Positions 31,110 through 42,033 are shown, counted from the stretch's first letter. The stretch is DNA of 64,000 nt from Hohaiivirga grylli (GCF_039655745.1 NZ_JBBYXI010000002.1:310001-374000), one strand, 5' to 3'. The notes: generated by a model not told the origin, from the letters alone. Numbers and translations are program-made.

Positions 31110-34100
31110 GTGCTAAGAAACCAACTGAATAACATACTTCGACGGGATCATAAATCCATTCCCTGGAATGATATGGCCCCGATTAGGGCAGAACTATTTA
31201 GTATCGAACGTCTTGAACAGCATGCTGAAAGTTTGGCTCATGCCCAGACAGTGACCCAGTCACCGAAGTCTGTCATGTCGCTTCAGTCCAGACTTGATGA
31301 AAATGCAAAAGCTCTGCTGAAGGCTTACAGGGCCAGTGCGAATGCTGTTGAAGCCGAGGATGAAATTGTTCCGGCCGCCGAATGGCTGCTGGATAATTAT
31401 CATGTGATTGAAGAACAAATATGGGAAATCCGCTCAGATCTGCCACAAAGTTATTATAAGCAGTTGCCTAAACTTGATAGTGGCCCGTTCAGTGGCTATC
31501 CACGTGTTTTTGGCATTGCCTGGGCATTTGTTGCTCATACGGATAGTCATTTTACACCTGAAGCCCTGCGTAGTTTCTTACGGTCTTATCAGCGTGTTCA
31601 GCCCCTGACGATTGGTGAGTTGTGGGCTGTAGCCATCACATTACGCATTGTTCTTATCGAAAATCTGAGGCGTTTATCCAAACAGATCATTGATGCCCAT
31701 CTTTTACGTGAGGAAGCCAATGAGTTAGCCGACCGTATGCTGGGTGTGAATGGTCATGCGCAGGAAACAATGGCGGATGTTCTTGCGCCTTATGACCGGA
31801 AATCCCTGCCAGTTATTCTTGCTGCCCAGCTTTCTCGCCGTTTCAGAGATCCTGATCCAAAGATTGCCCCCATTCAGGAGTGGCTGGAACGCAGATTGGA
31901 GCAGGATAATCTGACCATTGATGAGGCCGTCCATCTTGCCCAGCAAAGACAGGGCGCTTCAAATGTGACCGTTCAGAATGTCGTCACAAGTATGCGTCTG
32001 ATCTCCAATACTGACTGGTCCGAGCTTTTTGAAAGTGTCAGTCTTGTTGATGAATGTCTTCGCCATGCCTGTTCATTCCGTAAAATGGATTTCTCGACAC
32101 GTAATCTATACCGTAGTGCGATTGAGGTTCTGGCACGTGGTTCCAAACTGAAAGAGCTGGAAATTGCCGAACGGGCCTTGGCGTGTGCTGAGGAAGCCCG
32201 GGAAAAGGGAGAAGAAAAAAGAAAACAGGATCCGGGTTACTATCTTGTCTCTAAAGGGCGTTATGAATTTGAGCGTCTGATTAACTTCAAACCTCCGTTT
32301 GGAAAATGGTTTTACCGGTCTGCGATTGCACGAGGAGTTAGAAGTTATGTGACCAGCGTACATGTTGTGATGCTGGTCATTCTTGCTGGCATTTTAGCGC
32401 TTGTCTGGCGTTCTGATCTTAACTTAATTTATCTCCCCTTATTACTTGTTATTGGCTTGATACCTGTCAGTGAAGCAGCTGTTTTCATAGTCAATCAGCT
32501 AGCCATCAGACTGTATAAACCCCGAAAGCTTCCGGCATTCAACTTGGGAGACTTTATACCAGAACATCTCCGGACAATGGTTGTTGTGCCGACGCTTCTC
32601 CTTAACAAGGCAGATGTTCTTGAGCAGGTTGAACAGCTGGAGGTCCACCATCTGGCAAGTCCTGATGGACATGTGACATACGCTTTGCTGTCTGACTGGC
32701 AGGATTCTGATCAGGAAATAACGGATCAGGATAAGGAGCTTCTGGAAACTGCTCAAAAGGCTGTTGAAGCTCTTAATGAGAAATATGGTCCCAGTGCATC
32801 CGGACGACGTTTTCTTATACTCCATCGTCGCCGACTGTTCAATGAAAGTGAAAATACATGGATGGGCTGGGAGCGGAAGCGGGGCAAACTTAGTGAATTG
32901 AACCGATTGTTACGCGGAGATACTGAGACGACATTCCTGCCGGATGCGGATGTAAACCGGGTGCCAGAGAATGTCCGGTTTGTTATTACGCTTGATGCAG
33001 ACACACGTCTTCCATTGGGAACTGTCAGTAAGCTTATTGGCAAGATGGCCCATCCTCTGAATCAGCCCAAGTTTGATAAGAATTTACAGCGAATAACCGA
33101 AGGCTATGCGATTATGCAGCCGCGTGTTACGCCTTCACTTCCGACACAAAGTGAAAGTACGCTATTTCAGCAGGTGTTTTCCAGCCCTGGTGGGCTTGAC
33201 CCTTATTCAAGTGCGGTTTCCGATGTTTATCAGGATATGTTCGGGGAAGGCACATATACAGGAAAAGGTATATATGATGTTGATGCCTTTGAGGCATCTC
33301 TTGAAGGACGTATTCCTGAAAATACACTGCTTAGCCATGATCTTTTTGAGAGCATCTTTGCTCGTGCTGCTTATGTTTCTGACATAGAATTTATTGAAGA
33401 CTTTCCATCTCGATATGATGTTGCCAATAAACGCGCCCATCGTTGGGCACGCGGTGACTGGCAGTTGCTACCCTGGGCTTTACGGCTGACTAAGAGGGGC
33501 TTTGGTGGTGTTGCCCGGCTCGGCCGGTGGAAAATGATGGATAATCTGCGTCGAGCAATGCTCGCGCCAATGACGTTTATTGCTTTTATTGCCAGCTGGT
33601 TTTTGCCACCCAATGCAGCCTTCTACTGGCTCTTGTCACTTGTGTTGATGATGGCTGTTCCAAGTCTTGTTCCTGTCTTCATATCTGCAACCTCGCGGCT
33701 AAGAGGAATTACACGGCGAAGCCGATTTACCGTTATTGCCAATGATCTGAAAATAGCCGGACTCCTTGTTCTTCTGAATATAACATTCCTTGCTGATCAG
33801 GCATGGCTGATGGGGGATGCGTTTTTCAGAACGATCTACCGTTTGTTTATCAGCCGTAAGAATATGCTTGAATGGGTAACGTCAGCTCAGGCCGGGAGTC
33901 GTCCCCGACTGACATTATTTGGCTTCTATCGTTCTATGTCAGGCGGAGTTGTTCTTGTTGTTCTAGCGCTGCTTTTGGCTGTTGCTTTTGGACAAGCTGC
34001 CTGGCTAGAAATCTTGCCACTGGCTATTTTATGGCTTGCCGCTCCTGCTATTGCTTCATTGATCAGTAAACGTCCCAAGGCCCGTAACCGTGTGGAAATT

Positions 34101-37100
34101 ACTCAGGAAGACAAGAATGAGCTCAGAATAATCGCAAGAAAAACATGGCGGTATTTTGAGACCTTTGTAACAGCCGACGATAATATGCTGCCACCGGATA
34201 ATTTTCAGGAAGATCCTGAACCAATTTTGGCACGGCGGACATCTCCAACAAATATTAGTCTCTATTTTCTCTCTGCTGTTTCAGCCCGTGATTTTGGCTG
34301 GACAAGTACCCTGCGGGCTGTCGAGCGTTTTGAGTCTACATTTGAAACCCTGAAAAAGCTCGAGAAATTCAAAGGACACTTTTATAATTGGTATGACACA
34401 TCTAACCTGGATGTCCTTCAGCCCCCTTATGTTTCATCGGTTGATAGCGGTAATTTTGGTGGACATTTGATTGCTCTTGCTCAGGCGTGTGAAGAATGGG
34501 CTGAAATGCCGATCAAAAGAGAAGTTGTTATGACAGGTATCTCAGACAATCTGTCTCTTTTGAAAGATGCTCTTGAAGCTATTGGTTCTGAAATTGGAGA
34601 CAAATCTAATAAAGTCGATGAGTATCTCAGACAGATAGAAGAGCGCTTGTCCTTTATACTGAATGAGGAAGACAAACCTCTCGAAGATACGCTGTTCTCC
34701 CTGGAAATACTTTGTGCTGAGCTAGTCCTGCATATTGAAACGGTAATATCAAAAATCCGTTCGTTGAGTGCTGCGGACGTTCTTTTTTGGGCAAAGGCAG
34801 TTCTTACTTCGGTTGAGGAGCATCATAAGGATATTCTTTATCTGCGCGATGCGCCGCAAAGTGTACGCCGACGTCTTAGGAAGATAGCTACCCGAGCCCG
34901 TAAACTTGCTCTTGATATGGATTTCAGTTTTCTGGTCGATAAAAAGCGCAAGCTGCTCTCAATAGGTTACTCTGTTCCACAGAATAGCCTTGATAACAAT
35001 TGTTATGACCTTCTGGCGTCTGAAGCACGCCTTGCCAGTTTCTTCGCTATTGCAAAGGGTGATGTCCCGGCGCGTCACTGGTTCCGTCTAGGCAGAACCG
35101 GGGCTCCTGTCGGTAAGGGGGCGGCCCTTATATCTTGGTCCGGCTCAATGTTTGAATATTTGATGCCGGCTTTGGTTATGCGGGAACCGATTGGTTCTCT
35201 GCTGGATCGGACAAACAATCTGGTTGTTGATTGTCAGGAGGCCTATGGCACAAAGATAGGAACACCGTGGGGCATATCGGAATCTGCCTATAATGCGCGT
35301 GATATCGAGTTTACCTATCAGTATTCAAACTTTGGCATTCCTGATCTTGGGCTTAAACGCGGGCTGTCTGATAATCATGTCATAGCCCCTTATGCTACGG
35401 GGCTCGCATCAATGTATGATCCCCACAAGGTCATTGAGAATTACAGACGTCTTAAGGATATAGGGGCGTGTGGCCGATACGGCTATTATGATGCAGTGGA
35501 TTTCACGAAGGCCCGTCTTCTTGAAGGCATTGAGTTTGAGATTGTATATAATTATATGGCTCACCATCAGGGAATGACGATTGTTGCAATTGCCAATACC
35601 CTGATGAACAAGTGCATGCAGGAGCGTTTCCATGCTGAGCCAATTATCCATGCCAGTGAATTGCTTCTTCAGGAACGTACGCCGCGTCATGTTACAGCGC
35701 CGCCACAACGCGCCGAAGAGTACAATGTTGCAGCAGCCAAGTTAAAAGTGGGAGCTGCAACCGTTCGTCGTCTGACAGCCGTACGCGGGACGTCGCCAGC
35801 AACCCATCTCATGTCCAATGGCAGCTATTCCGTTATGCTGACATCTGCCGGCTCTGGCGTCAGCAAGTGGAATGGCATGACAGTAACCCGCTGGCGTGAA
35901 GATGCATCACGGGATGACTGGGGTTCATATATCTTCCTGAAAGATATTGAGACGAAAGAGGTATGGTCAGCGGGGCAGCAGCCGACGGGGACAATTCCAG
36001 ACCAGTATGAAGTTCTGTTTAGTGAAGACAGAGCGGAGTTTAGCCGCAGGGATGGTAATCTCACAACTGCAATGGATGTTCTCGTATCTGCTGAAAGTCC
36101 ATCAGAAGTCCGGCGTATTACTCTGTCTAATTCAGGTTCTGAGACACGGATGATCGAACTGACATCTTACATGGAGCTTGTGCTAGCCAGCTCAGATTCA
36201 GACATTGCACATCCGGCTTTCTCTAAGATGTTTGTACAAACCGAGTATCTGCAAGAATATGGTGCTTTGATCGCAACAAGGCGCCCACGAGCTGCAAACG
36301 ATCCGGAATTATGGGCCGCACATGTGGCTTTTATCAGCGGTGATCACTTGAGAGAGCCAACTGAGTATGAGACCGATCGTGCCAGGTTCCTCGGTCGTGG
36401 AAGGACAATTCGCTCTCCGGAAGCAATATGGGAGGAGGGGAAACTCTCCAATTCTACCGGAACGGTTCTTGATCCTGTCTTTTCATTGCGTCATCGGGTT
36501 GAGGTCGAACCAGGAAGAACCACACGTATTTCGTTCTGGACATTTGTTGCATCCTCCCGTGATGAGCTGATTAATCTTATTGATACTCATCGGAGCCCCG
36601 GTTCGTATGAGCGCGCCATGACGTTGGCATGGACACAGGCCCAGCTACAACTGCGCCACTTGGATATTGGTGCCCGCGAAGCTGCAGATTTCCAGAGACT
36701 GGCCGGGCATGTCATCTTTGCTGATCCGCGGCTAAGGCCATCTTCGGATATCATCAAGTTGGGCCTTGGCCCGCAAAACGGATTGTGGTCGCAGGGGATA
36801 TCTGGAGATCTGCCAATTGTTGCGATACGGATTGATGATCTTGAGGATATGGAAGTTGTCCGACAGTTAATTCGTGCGCATGAGTATTGGAATCTCAAAG
36901 GGTTATCTGTCGATCTTGTGATTATAAATGAGCGCTCAGCATCGTATTTGCAGGACCTGCAGAACGCAATTGAAGCTGTGGCTCGGGCAAGTCGACCGCG
37001 TTTGATTATCAATGGACGTGCGATTGGAGGTTCCATATATACGCTGCGCTCTGATCTGATGAGTGTTGAGACACGCAATCTGGTGAATTCTGTTGCACGT

Positions 37101-39668
37101 ATTGTTCTGACAGCAAGGCGCGGCTTACTGGCAGACCAGTTTGCCCGTCTGGATACGGCGCCTCCTGTCAAACTGCTGCCTCCTTACAGATACAATTCTT
37201 CTGCAGAGCGAATTGAGTTGTCTGAGGAACTGGAGTTTTTCAATGGCTTTGGTGGTTTTGCTGATAATGGCCGAGAGTATGTCATTACGTTTGAAAGTAA
37301 AAAGCAAACACCAACGCCATGGATTAATGTTATTGCCAACGATGGTTTTGGTTTTCACGTCTCTGCAGAGGGGGCCGGTTATACCTGGGCGGTCAACAGC
37401 CGAGATTATCAACTGACACCGTGGTCAAATGATCCTGTATCGAACGCTGCCGGTGAATGTCTTTATATCCGGGATGAAAAAACAGGTGATATCTTCTGCC
37501 CAACGGCAGCCCCACTCCGTGACAGGGGAAACTATATTGCCCGGCACGGTAGGGGCTACAGCCGTTTTGAACATCGTGCCTTTGGTATTCATATGGATAC
37601 CTTGCAGTTTGTTCCCGTGACGGACCATGTGAAGATTACCCGGTTGAAGTTAAAAAACCTTTCAGGTCAGCCGCGTGAACTATCTATAACGGCTTATCTT
37701 GAATGGGTTCTGGGTTCCTCCCGTGGAGCTGTTGCGCCTTACATTGTCACGGAAATAGAGCCTGAAACACAAGCATTTTTAGCTCGTAATCCATGGAGTA
37801 TCCCATTCGGAACGCGTGTTTCATTCTTTGATATGCTTGGACAGCAGACAGCCTGGACTGGTGATCGTCGTGAGTTTCTGGGTCGTAATGGTAGGTTGGC
37901 CTATCCGGCTGTATTACAGGAGAAAGAGCCCCTCTCAGGCAATACTGGCGCTGGTTATGATCCGTGTGCTGCCATCCAGCAGAAGATTGAACTTGCACCC
38001 GAAGAAACTAAGGAAATTATTGTTCTATTAGGAGATGCTGAATCAGTTGATGAAGCTAAGGCGCTTGTCGAAAAGTACCGGTCTATCAATTTCGACAGCC
38101 TGCTAAATGAAGTTAAAGAGTACTGGGATAAAATTCTGACAGCAATTCAGATACGAACGCCAGACCGAGCTATGGACATCATGATCAACCACTGGCTCCT
38201 GTATCAGACCCAGGCATGCCGGATTACGGCCCGCTCTGCATTCTATCAGGCGAGTGGTGCATATGGTTTTCGTGATCAGTTGCAAGATGGTATGGCAATG
38301 ACATTTACCCTGCCAGAACAGACTAGACAGCATCTTATTCGTGCGGCAGGAAGGCAGTTTCCGGAAGGTGATGTTCAGCACTGGTGGTTGCCACATTCCG
38401 GGCAGGGTGTCCGAACACGGATCTCTGATGACAGGGTCTGGCTGTCTTATGGTGTTGCAACCTACATTCGAGCAACAGGTGACGAAAGCATTCTCGATGA
38501 ACAAATTCCATTCATTGAAGGGCAGCAGCTTGGTGAGGGGGAGCATGATGCCTTTTTCTTCCCACTGCAGTCAGAGGAAGTTGCCAGCCTGTTTGAGCAC
38601 TGTGCACGTGGTCTTGATCAATGTGTCAAACTGACCGGTTCGCATGGTTTGCCACTTATCGGTACAGGTGACTGGAATGATGGTATGAACCGTGTTGGTG
38701 AACTTGGTAAGGGTGAAAGTATCTGGCTTGGTTGGCTTTTTGTAAAAACGGTTGAGCTGATCGCACCATTTGCGGAGAAACGTGATCCGGATAGGCTGAA
38801 TACATGGCGTGTTCATTCTGCAATGGTTGCTGCTGCCATTGAACAATATGGCTGGGATGGTGAATGGTATCGCCGCGGATACTTTGATGATGGCACACCA
38901 TTTGGATCTTCTGGCAGTGATGAATGCCAGATAGATGCTATTGCCCAGACTTGGGCTGTTCTGTCTGGAGGTGCAAAGCCGGAAAGGGCCCATAAGGCGA
39001 TGCGGGCGATGGAGCGATATCTTGTCCGCTATGAAGATGGCATCTCGTTATTGTTTACGCCGCCCTTTGATAAGACCTCTCGTGATCCGGGTTACATAAA
39101 AGGATACCCGCCAGGTTTGCGTGAGAATGGAGGTCAATATAGTCACGCAGCAATGTGGGGGATTATTGCCTTTGCCGAAATGGGTAAGGGAGACACGGCT
39201 GGGCGGCTGTTCTCACTGCTGAACCCCATCAATCATGCCAAGAATGATGAAGAAGTTGCCCGCTATAAAGTTGAACCTTACGTCGTTGCTGCTGACGTTT
39301 ATTCTGAAGCGCCGCATATCGGCCGGGGTGGCTGGACGTGGTACACAGGCTCTGCAGGCTGGATGTACAGAGCCGGAGTTGAGAGCATCATTGGTCTCAA
39401 ACAGCAGGACGGTCATTTGACAATTGAGCCGTGTATTCCAACCTACTGGCCATCATTCAGTTGTCGGGTTCATATTGCTGACACCACCTATGAGATTGAA
39501 GTCAGCAATGACGCCAGTGTCAATAAGGGAATCAGTAAGGCACTTCTGAATGGCAAGGTACAGAAGATCGAGAAAAGTGGCCGTCTCATACTCCTGCTTG
39601 ACGGGAAGGCCCACAAGCTTGAAATCTCACTTGGAAAGAAGGGCTCCGGCTCGCGAAAGAGTGAATAA
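31110..39668 (+). CDS. cgs: Cyclic beta-1,2-glucan synthase
   Basis: A 2852-residue inner-membrane enzyme (ChvB/NdvB/Cgs) that starts, extends and cyclises periplasmic beta-1,2-glucan, important for osmotic adaptation and host interaction in Rhizobiales. The N-terminal part precedes two membrane helices near 415-460. A GT84 glycosyltransferase with the Asp motif LDADTRLP at 628-635 is followed by further helices near 820-985. A glycoamylase-like domain with DFGWTSTLRAVERF and SVDSGNFGGHLIALAQACEEW-type sequence lies around 1040-1140, and a C-terminal GH94 phosphorylase part has QHWWLPHSGQGVRTR near 2422 and GTGDWNDGMNRVG near 2518. Length matches the family (2.8-2.9 kDa residues). The start is uncertain: GTG 31110 gives the longest product; ATG 31173 is a plausible alternative, and neither has a strong ribosome site. 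Confidence 0.95.
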   Translation: MLRNQLNNILRRDHKSIPWNDMAPIRAELFSIERLEQHAESLAHAQTVTQSPKSVMSLQSRLDENAKALLKAYRASANAVEAEDEIVPAAEWLLDNYHVIEEQIWEIRSDLPQSYYKQLPKLDSGPFSGYPRVFGIAWAFVAHTDSHFTPEALRSFLRSYQRVQPLTIGELWAVAITLRIVLIENLRRLSKQIIDAHLLREEANELADRMLGVNGHAQETMADVLAPYDRKSLPVILAAQLSRRFRDPDPKIAPIQEWLERRLEQDNLTIDEAVHLAQQRQGASNVTVQNVVTSMRLISNTDWSELFESVSLVDECLRHACSFRKMDFSTRNLYRSAIEVLARGSKLKELEIAERALACAEEAREKGEEKRKQDPGYYLVSKGRYEFERLINFKPPFGKWFYRSAIARGVRSYVTSVHVVMLVILAGILALVWRSDLNLIYLPLLLVIGLIPVSEAAVFIVNQLAIRLYKPRKLPAFNLGDFIPEHLRTMVVVPTLLLNKADVLEQVEQLEVHHLASPDGHVTYALLSDWQDSDQEITDQDKELLETAQKAVEALNEKYGPSASGRRFLILHRRRLFNESENTWMGWERKRGKLSELNRLLRGDTETTFLPDADVNRVPENVRFVITLDADTRLPLGTVSKLIGKMAHPLNQPKFDKNLQRITEGYAIMQPRVTPSLPTQSESTLFQQVFSSPGGLDPYSSAVSDVYQDMFGEGTYTGKGIYDVDAFEASLEGRIPENTLLSHDLFESIFARAAYVSDIEFIEDFPSRYDVANKRAHRWARGDWQLLPWALRLTKRGFGGVARLGRWKMMDNLRRAMLAPMTFIAFIASWFLPPNAAFYWLLSLVLMMAVPSLVPVFISATSRLRGITRRSRFTVIANDLKIAGLLVLLNITFLADQAWLMGDAFFRTIYRLFISRKNMLEWVTSAQAGSRPRLTLFGFYRSMSGGVVLVVLALLLAVAFGQAAWLEILPLAILWLAAPAIASLISKRPKARNRVEITQEDKNELRIIARKTWRYFETFVTADDNMLPPDNFQEDPEPILARRTSPTNISLYFLSAVSARDFGWTSTLRAVERFESTFETLKKLEKFKGHFYNWYDTSNLDVLQPPYVSSVDSGNFGGHLIALAQACEEWAEMPIKREVVMTGISDNLSLLKDALEAIGSEIGDKSNKVDEYLRQIEERLSFILNEEDKPLEDTLFSLEILCAELVLHIETVISKIRSLSAADVLFWAKAVLTSVEEHHKDILYLRDAPQSVRRRLRKIATRARKLALDMDFSFLVDKKRKLLSIGYSVPQNSLDNNCYDLLASEARLASFFAIAKGDVPARHWFRLGRTGAPVGKGAALISWSGSMFEYLMPALVMREPIGSLLDRTNNLVVDCQEAYGTKIGTPWGISESAYNARDIEFTYQYSNFGIPDLGLKRGLSDNHVIAPYATGLASMYDPHKVIENYRRLKDIGACGRYGYYDAVDFTKARLLEGIEFEIVYNYMAHHQGMTIVAIANTLMNKCMQERFHAEPIIHASELLLQERTPRHVTAPPQRAEEYNVAAAKLKVGAATVRRLTAVRGTSPATHLMSNGSYSVMLTSAGSGVSKWNGMTVTRWREDASRDDWGSYIFLKDIETKEVWSAGQQPTGTIPDQYEVLFSEDRAEFSRRDGNLTTAMDVLVSAESPSEVRRITLSNSGSETRMIELTSYMELVLASSDSDIAHPAFSKMFVQTEYLQEYGALIATRRPRAANDPELWAAHVAFISGDHLREPTEYETDRARFLGRGRTIRSPEAIWEEGKLSNSTGTVLDPVFSLRHRVEVEPGRTTRISFWTFVASSRDELINLIDTHRSPGSYERAMTLAWTQAQLQLRHLDIGAREAADFQRLAGHVIFADPRLRPSSDIIKLGLGPQNGLWSQGISGDLPIVAIRIDDLEDMEVVRQLIRAHEYWNLKGLSVDLVIINERSASYLQDLQNAIEAVARASRPRLIINGRAIGGSIYTLRSDLMSVETRNLVNSVARIVLTARRGLLADQFARLDTAPPVKLLPPYRYNSSAERIELSEELEFFNGFGGFADNGREYVITFESKKQTPTPWINVIANDGFGFHVSAEGAGYTWAVNSRDYQLTPWSNDPVSNAAGECLYIRDEKTGDIFCPTAAPLRDRGNYIARHGRGYSRFEHRAFGIHMDTLQFVPVTDHVKITRLKLKNLSGQPRELSITAYLEWVLGSSRGAVAPYIVTEIEPETQAFLARNPWSIPFGTRVSFFDMLGQQTAWTGDRREFLGRNGRLAYPAVLQEKEPLSGNTGAGYDPCAAIQQKIELAPEETKEIIVLLGDAESVDEAKALVEKYRSINFDSLLNEVKEYWDKILTAIQIRTPDRAMDIMINHWLLYQTQACRITARSAFYQASGAYGFRDQLQDGMAMTFTLPEQTRQHLIRAAGRQFPEGDVQHWWLPHSGQGVRTRISDDRVWLSYGVATYIRATGDESILDEQIPFIEGQQLGEGEHDAFFFPLQSEEVASLFEHCARGLDQCVKLTGSHGLPLIGTGDWNDGMNRVGELGKGESIWLGWLFVKTVELIAPFAEKRDPDRLNTWRVHSAMVAAAIEQYGWDGEWYRRGYFDDGTPFGSSGSDECQIDAIAQTWAVLSGGAKPERAHKAMRAMERYLVRYEDGISLLFTPPFDKTSRDPGYIKGYPPGLRENGGQYSHAAMWGIIAFAEMGKGDTAGRLFSLLNPINHAKNDEEVARYKVEPYVVAADVYSEAPHIGRGGWTWYTGSAGWMYRAGVESIIGLKQQDGHLTIEPCIPTYWPSFSCRVHIADTTYEIEVSNDASVNKGISKALLNGKVQKIEKSGRLILLLDGKAHKLEISLGKKGSGSRKSE

Positions 39669-39694
39669 AAACGGGCAGGATTTAATCCTGCCCA
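39663..39694 (-). terminator. Terminator between cgs and the SDR gene
   Basis: A 10-bp stem GGGCAGGATT / AATCCTGCCC, followed on the minus strand by GTTTTTATTC, lies just after the SDR stop on that strand and at the cgs stop on the plus strand. It probably serves the SDR gene and may block read-through from cgs. Confidence 0.75.
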
Positions 39695-39719
39695 AACTGT
39701 TCCACTCTTGGGTAGCCAA

Positions 39720-40463
39720 TCATGCAGGCATTTGAGGTGTTAAAATCCGGCCGTCTTGCGGAAAGTCGAGTATCTTGCCTGTTTCATTCCATTCGTTCGA
39801 AGCCAGAGTAATGAAATGCGGTGCAAGATCTTCCGGCGTTCTTAAGGTGGATTGATCTTCGCCAGGCATCGCTTTTTTGCGCATCGAGGTTGCAAGCGGG
39901 CCGGGATTGACCAGCATGACCCGTACAGGTGTCTTTACGGTCTCAGCCGCATAGGTACGAACCAGTGCTTCCAAGGCTGCCTTTGAAACGGAATAAGGAC
40001 CCCAGTAGGCTTTGCACTTGTGAGCGGCGCCAGATGTCAGGAATATTGCCCGACCGGCCTCTGAGGCCCGTAGAAGTTGATCAAGAGAGCGGATGAGACG
40101 CCAGTTTGCCGTCACATTCAGTTTCATGACGGAATCCCATACGGTTTGATCAATGTGGGTGATTGGGGAGAGTTCACCAAGCATCCCGGCATTGCCAACC
40201 AGAATATCAAGTTTGCCCCAACGCTGGTAGATTGCAGCACCAAGACGGTCAATGGCTTCAAAATCTGTCAGGTCAACGGGCACGAGTGTTGCTGTGCTGC
40301 CAGCAGCCTGAATGGCATCATCCAGTTCTTCCAGAGCGCCCTGTGTTCTGGCTAAGGCAATAATATGAGCGCCAGCTTCAGCTAAAGCGAGGGCTGCTGC
40401 TCTGCCAATTCCGCGTGAAGCACCCGTTACAACGGCAACTTTGCCAGCCAGTATTTTTGACAC
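39720..40463 (-). CDS. SDR family short-chain dehydrogenase/reductase
   Basis: A 247-residue classical SDR. The nucleotide-binding TGASRGIGRAAALALAEAGA is at residues 13-32, and the NAG strand motif (ILVGNAGMLGELSPI) follows. The catalytic Ser is in FLTSGAAHKCKAYWG, with the Tyr-x-x-x-Lys pair in GPYSVSKAALEAL. The PGPLATSMRKKAMPG segment is the usual substrate loop. The substrate is unknown; the nearest look is to FabG-like and general aldehyde or ketone reductases. It lies 91 bases downstream of purF on the same strand, with a terminator-like dyad in between. Confidence 0.93.
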   Translation of the reverse strand: MSKILAGKVAVVTGASRGIGRAAALALAEAGAHIIALARTQGALEELDDAIQAAGSTATLVPVDLTDFEAIDRLGAAIYQRWGKLDILVGNAGMLGELSPITHIDQTVWDSVMKLNVTANWRLIRSLDQLLRASEAGRAIFLTSGAAHKCKAYWGPYSVSKAALEALVRTYAAETVKTPVRVMLVNPGPLATSMRKKAMPGEDQSTLRTPEDLAPHFITLASNEWNETGKILDFPQDGRILTPQMPA

Positions 40464-40515
40464 ATCAAACTCCGTTCATACCAGATCGATAAACCAGTCC
40501 ATGCAGGCTAAAATG

Positions 40516-40549
40516 AAAGCCGGGTTATTTTATAACAACTCCGGCTTTA
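40516..40549 (-). terminator. Probable purF terminator
   Basis: AAAGCCGG at 40516-40523 pairs with CCGGCTTT at 40541-40548, with an inner GTTAT/ATAAC stem and a small bulge. T-rich sequence (CTTTCATTTT) follows on the minus strand, before the SDR gene. Confidence 0.6.
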
Positions 40550-40554
40550 TATGA

Positions 40555-42033
40555 TCAATTCGCTTCTGTCAGCAAGGACTTGTGGGGAGGTGTTAATGAG
40601 CTGACATCGGTCAATGGTGTTGGGTAATCGCCTGTAAAGCAGTGATCGGTCAGCTGTGGCTGCTTTGGATCACGTCCTTCATAACCCATGGATTTATAAA
40701 TACCGTCGACGCTCAGGAAGGCGAGGGAGTCGGCACCGATAAACTCACACATTTCCTGCAGGTTATGGGTTGCCGCCAACAGGTTATCTTTATTGGGCGT
40801 GTCGATGCCATAATAATCAGGGTGCGTAATCGGTGGGCTGGCGATACGGAAGTGAACTTCCTTGGCTCCTGCCTCACGCATCATGCGAACAATTTTGATT
40901 GATGTTGTGCCACGAACGAGGCTGTCATCAATCAGCACAATGCGCTTGCCCTCAATAACACTGCGGTTTGCCGAATGCTTCATACGCACACCAAGTTCAC
41001 GTACGGATTGGGTCGGTTGAATAAAGGTTCTGCCAACATAATGGTTACGGATAATTCCAAGCTCATAAGGTTTGCCAATCTGCTGAGCATAACCAAGAGC
41101 GGCCGGAACACCTGAATCCGGTACAGGAACAATGACATCTACATCAGCCGGTGCTTCTTTTGCCAGCTGCTGCCCCATGGCTTTGCGTGTTTGATAGACA
41201 TCACGGCCATTCACGATTGAATCTGGGCGGGCAAAGTAGATGTATTCAAAAACGCACGGTCGTGCAGGCTGCCGTGGGAATGGGAAGAAGGATTCAATGC
41301 CATCAGAAGAGATGACAACCACTTCCCCATTTTCGATATCACGAATGAAGCGTGCGCCAATGATATCAAGGGCACACGTTTCCGAGGCCAGAATATAGCG
41401 ACCGTCAAGCTCACCAAGCACCAGTGGGCGAATGCCAAGAGGGTCACGTGCACCAATCAGCTTTTTATTGGACAGGGCTACAAAAGAGTAGGCACCTTCA
41501 AGCTGCTTAAGTGCTGTGATAAAACGATCAAGGAGTTTACCGCGGCTTCTGGCAACCAGATGAACGATAACTTCAGAGTCCATTGTAGACTGGAAGATCG
41601 CACCATCACTGATCAGCTGACGTCGGAGAGAGAGGCCATTGGTGATGTTGCCATTATGGGCGGCAGCGAAGCCACCTCCCTCAAGTTCAGCAAAGAGAGG
41701 CTGCACGTTGCGCAGAATTGTCTCGCCAGTGGTTGAATACCGGACATGACCGATGGCAGAGTCACCGACAAGACGTTCAATAACCGAACGTCGGGAAAAG
41801 TTGTCCCCGACAAGGCCTAATTTGCGCTCTGAGTGGAAGACCTTACCATCAAAGGAGACGATACCGGCAGCTTCCTGCCCGCGATGCTGTAGGGCATGGA
41901 GGCCAAGAGCCGTAATTGCAGCAGCATCCGGGTGATTGAAAATACCAAAAACCCCACATTCTTCACGCAAGGTATCTCCGTCGAGATCAAGATCGAAATC
42001 ACTGCTTTCACAGGCTCCGGAGCGCTGATACAT
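40555..42033 (-). CDS. purF: Amidophosphoribosyltransferase
   Basis: The first committed enzyme of purine synthesis: PRPP plus glutamine gives 5-phosphoribosylamine. The 492-residue protein has an N-terminal glutamine amidotransferase in which the nucleophile is Cys26 in REECGVFGIF, after a propeptide of about 25 residues that is removed in the mature enzyme. The PRTase domain has the PRPP loop VLIDDSLVRGTTS. The usual Cys and Arg residues around the ammonia tunnel lie in the intervening region. It follows cvpA, as in E. coli and many alphaproteobacteria, 148 bases downstream with a terminator in between. Confidence 0.97.
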   Translation of the reverse strand: MYQRSGACESSDFDLDLDGDTLREECGVFGIFNHPDAAAITALGLHALQHRGQEAAGIVSFDGKVFHSERKLGLVGDNFSRRSVIERLVGDSAIGHVRYSTTGETILRNVQPLFAELEGGGFAAAHNGNITNGLSLRRQLISDGAIFQSTMDSEVIVHLVARSRGKLLDRFITALKQLEGAYSFVALSNKKLIGARDPLGIRPLVLGELDGRYILASETCALDIIGARFIRDIENGEVVVISSDGIESFFPFPRQPARPCVFEYIYFARPDSIVNGRDVYQTRKAMGQQLAKEAPADVDVIVPVPDSGVPAALGYAQQIGKPYELGIIRNHYVGRTFIQPTQSVRELGVRMKHSANRSVIEGKRIVLIDDSLVRGTTSIKIVRMMREAGAKEVHFRIASPPITHPDYYGIDTPNKDNLLAATHNLQEMCEFIGADSLAFLSVDGIYKSMGYEGRDPKQPQLTDHCFTGDYPTPLTDVSSLTPPHKSLLTEAN

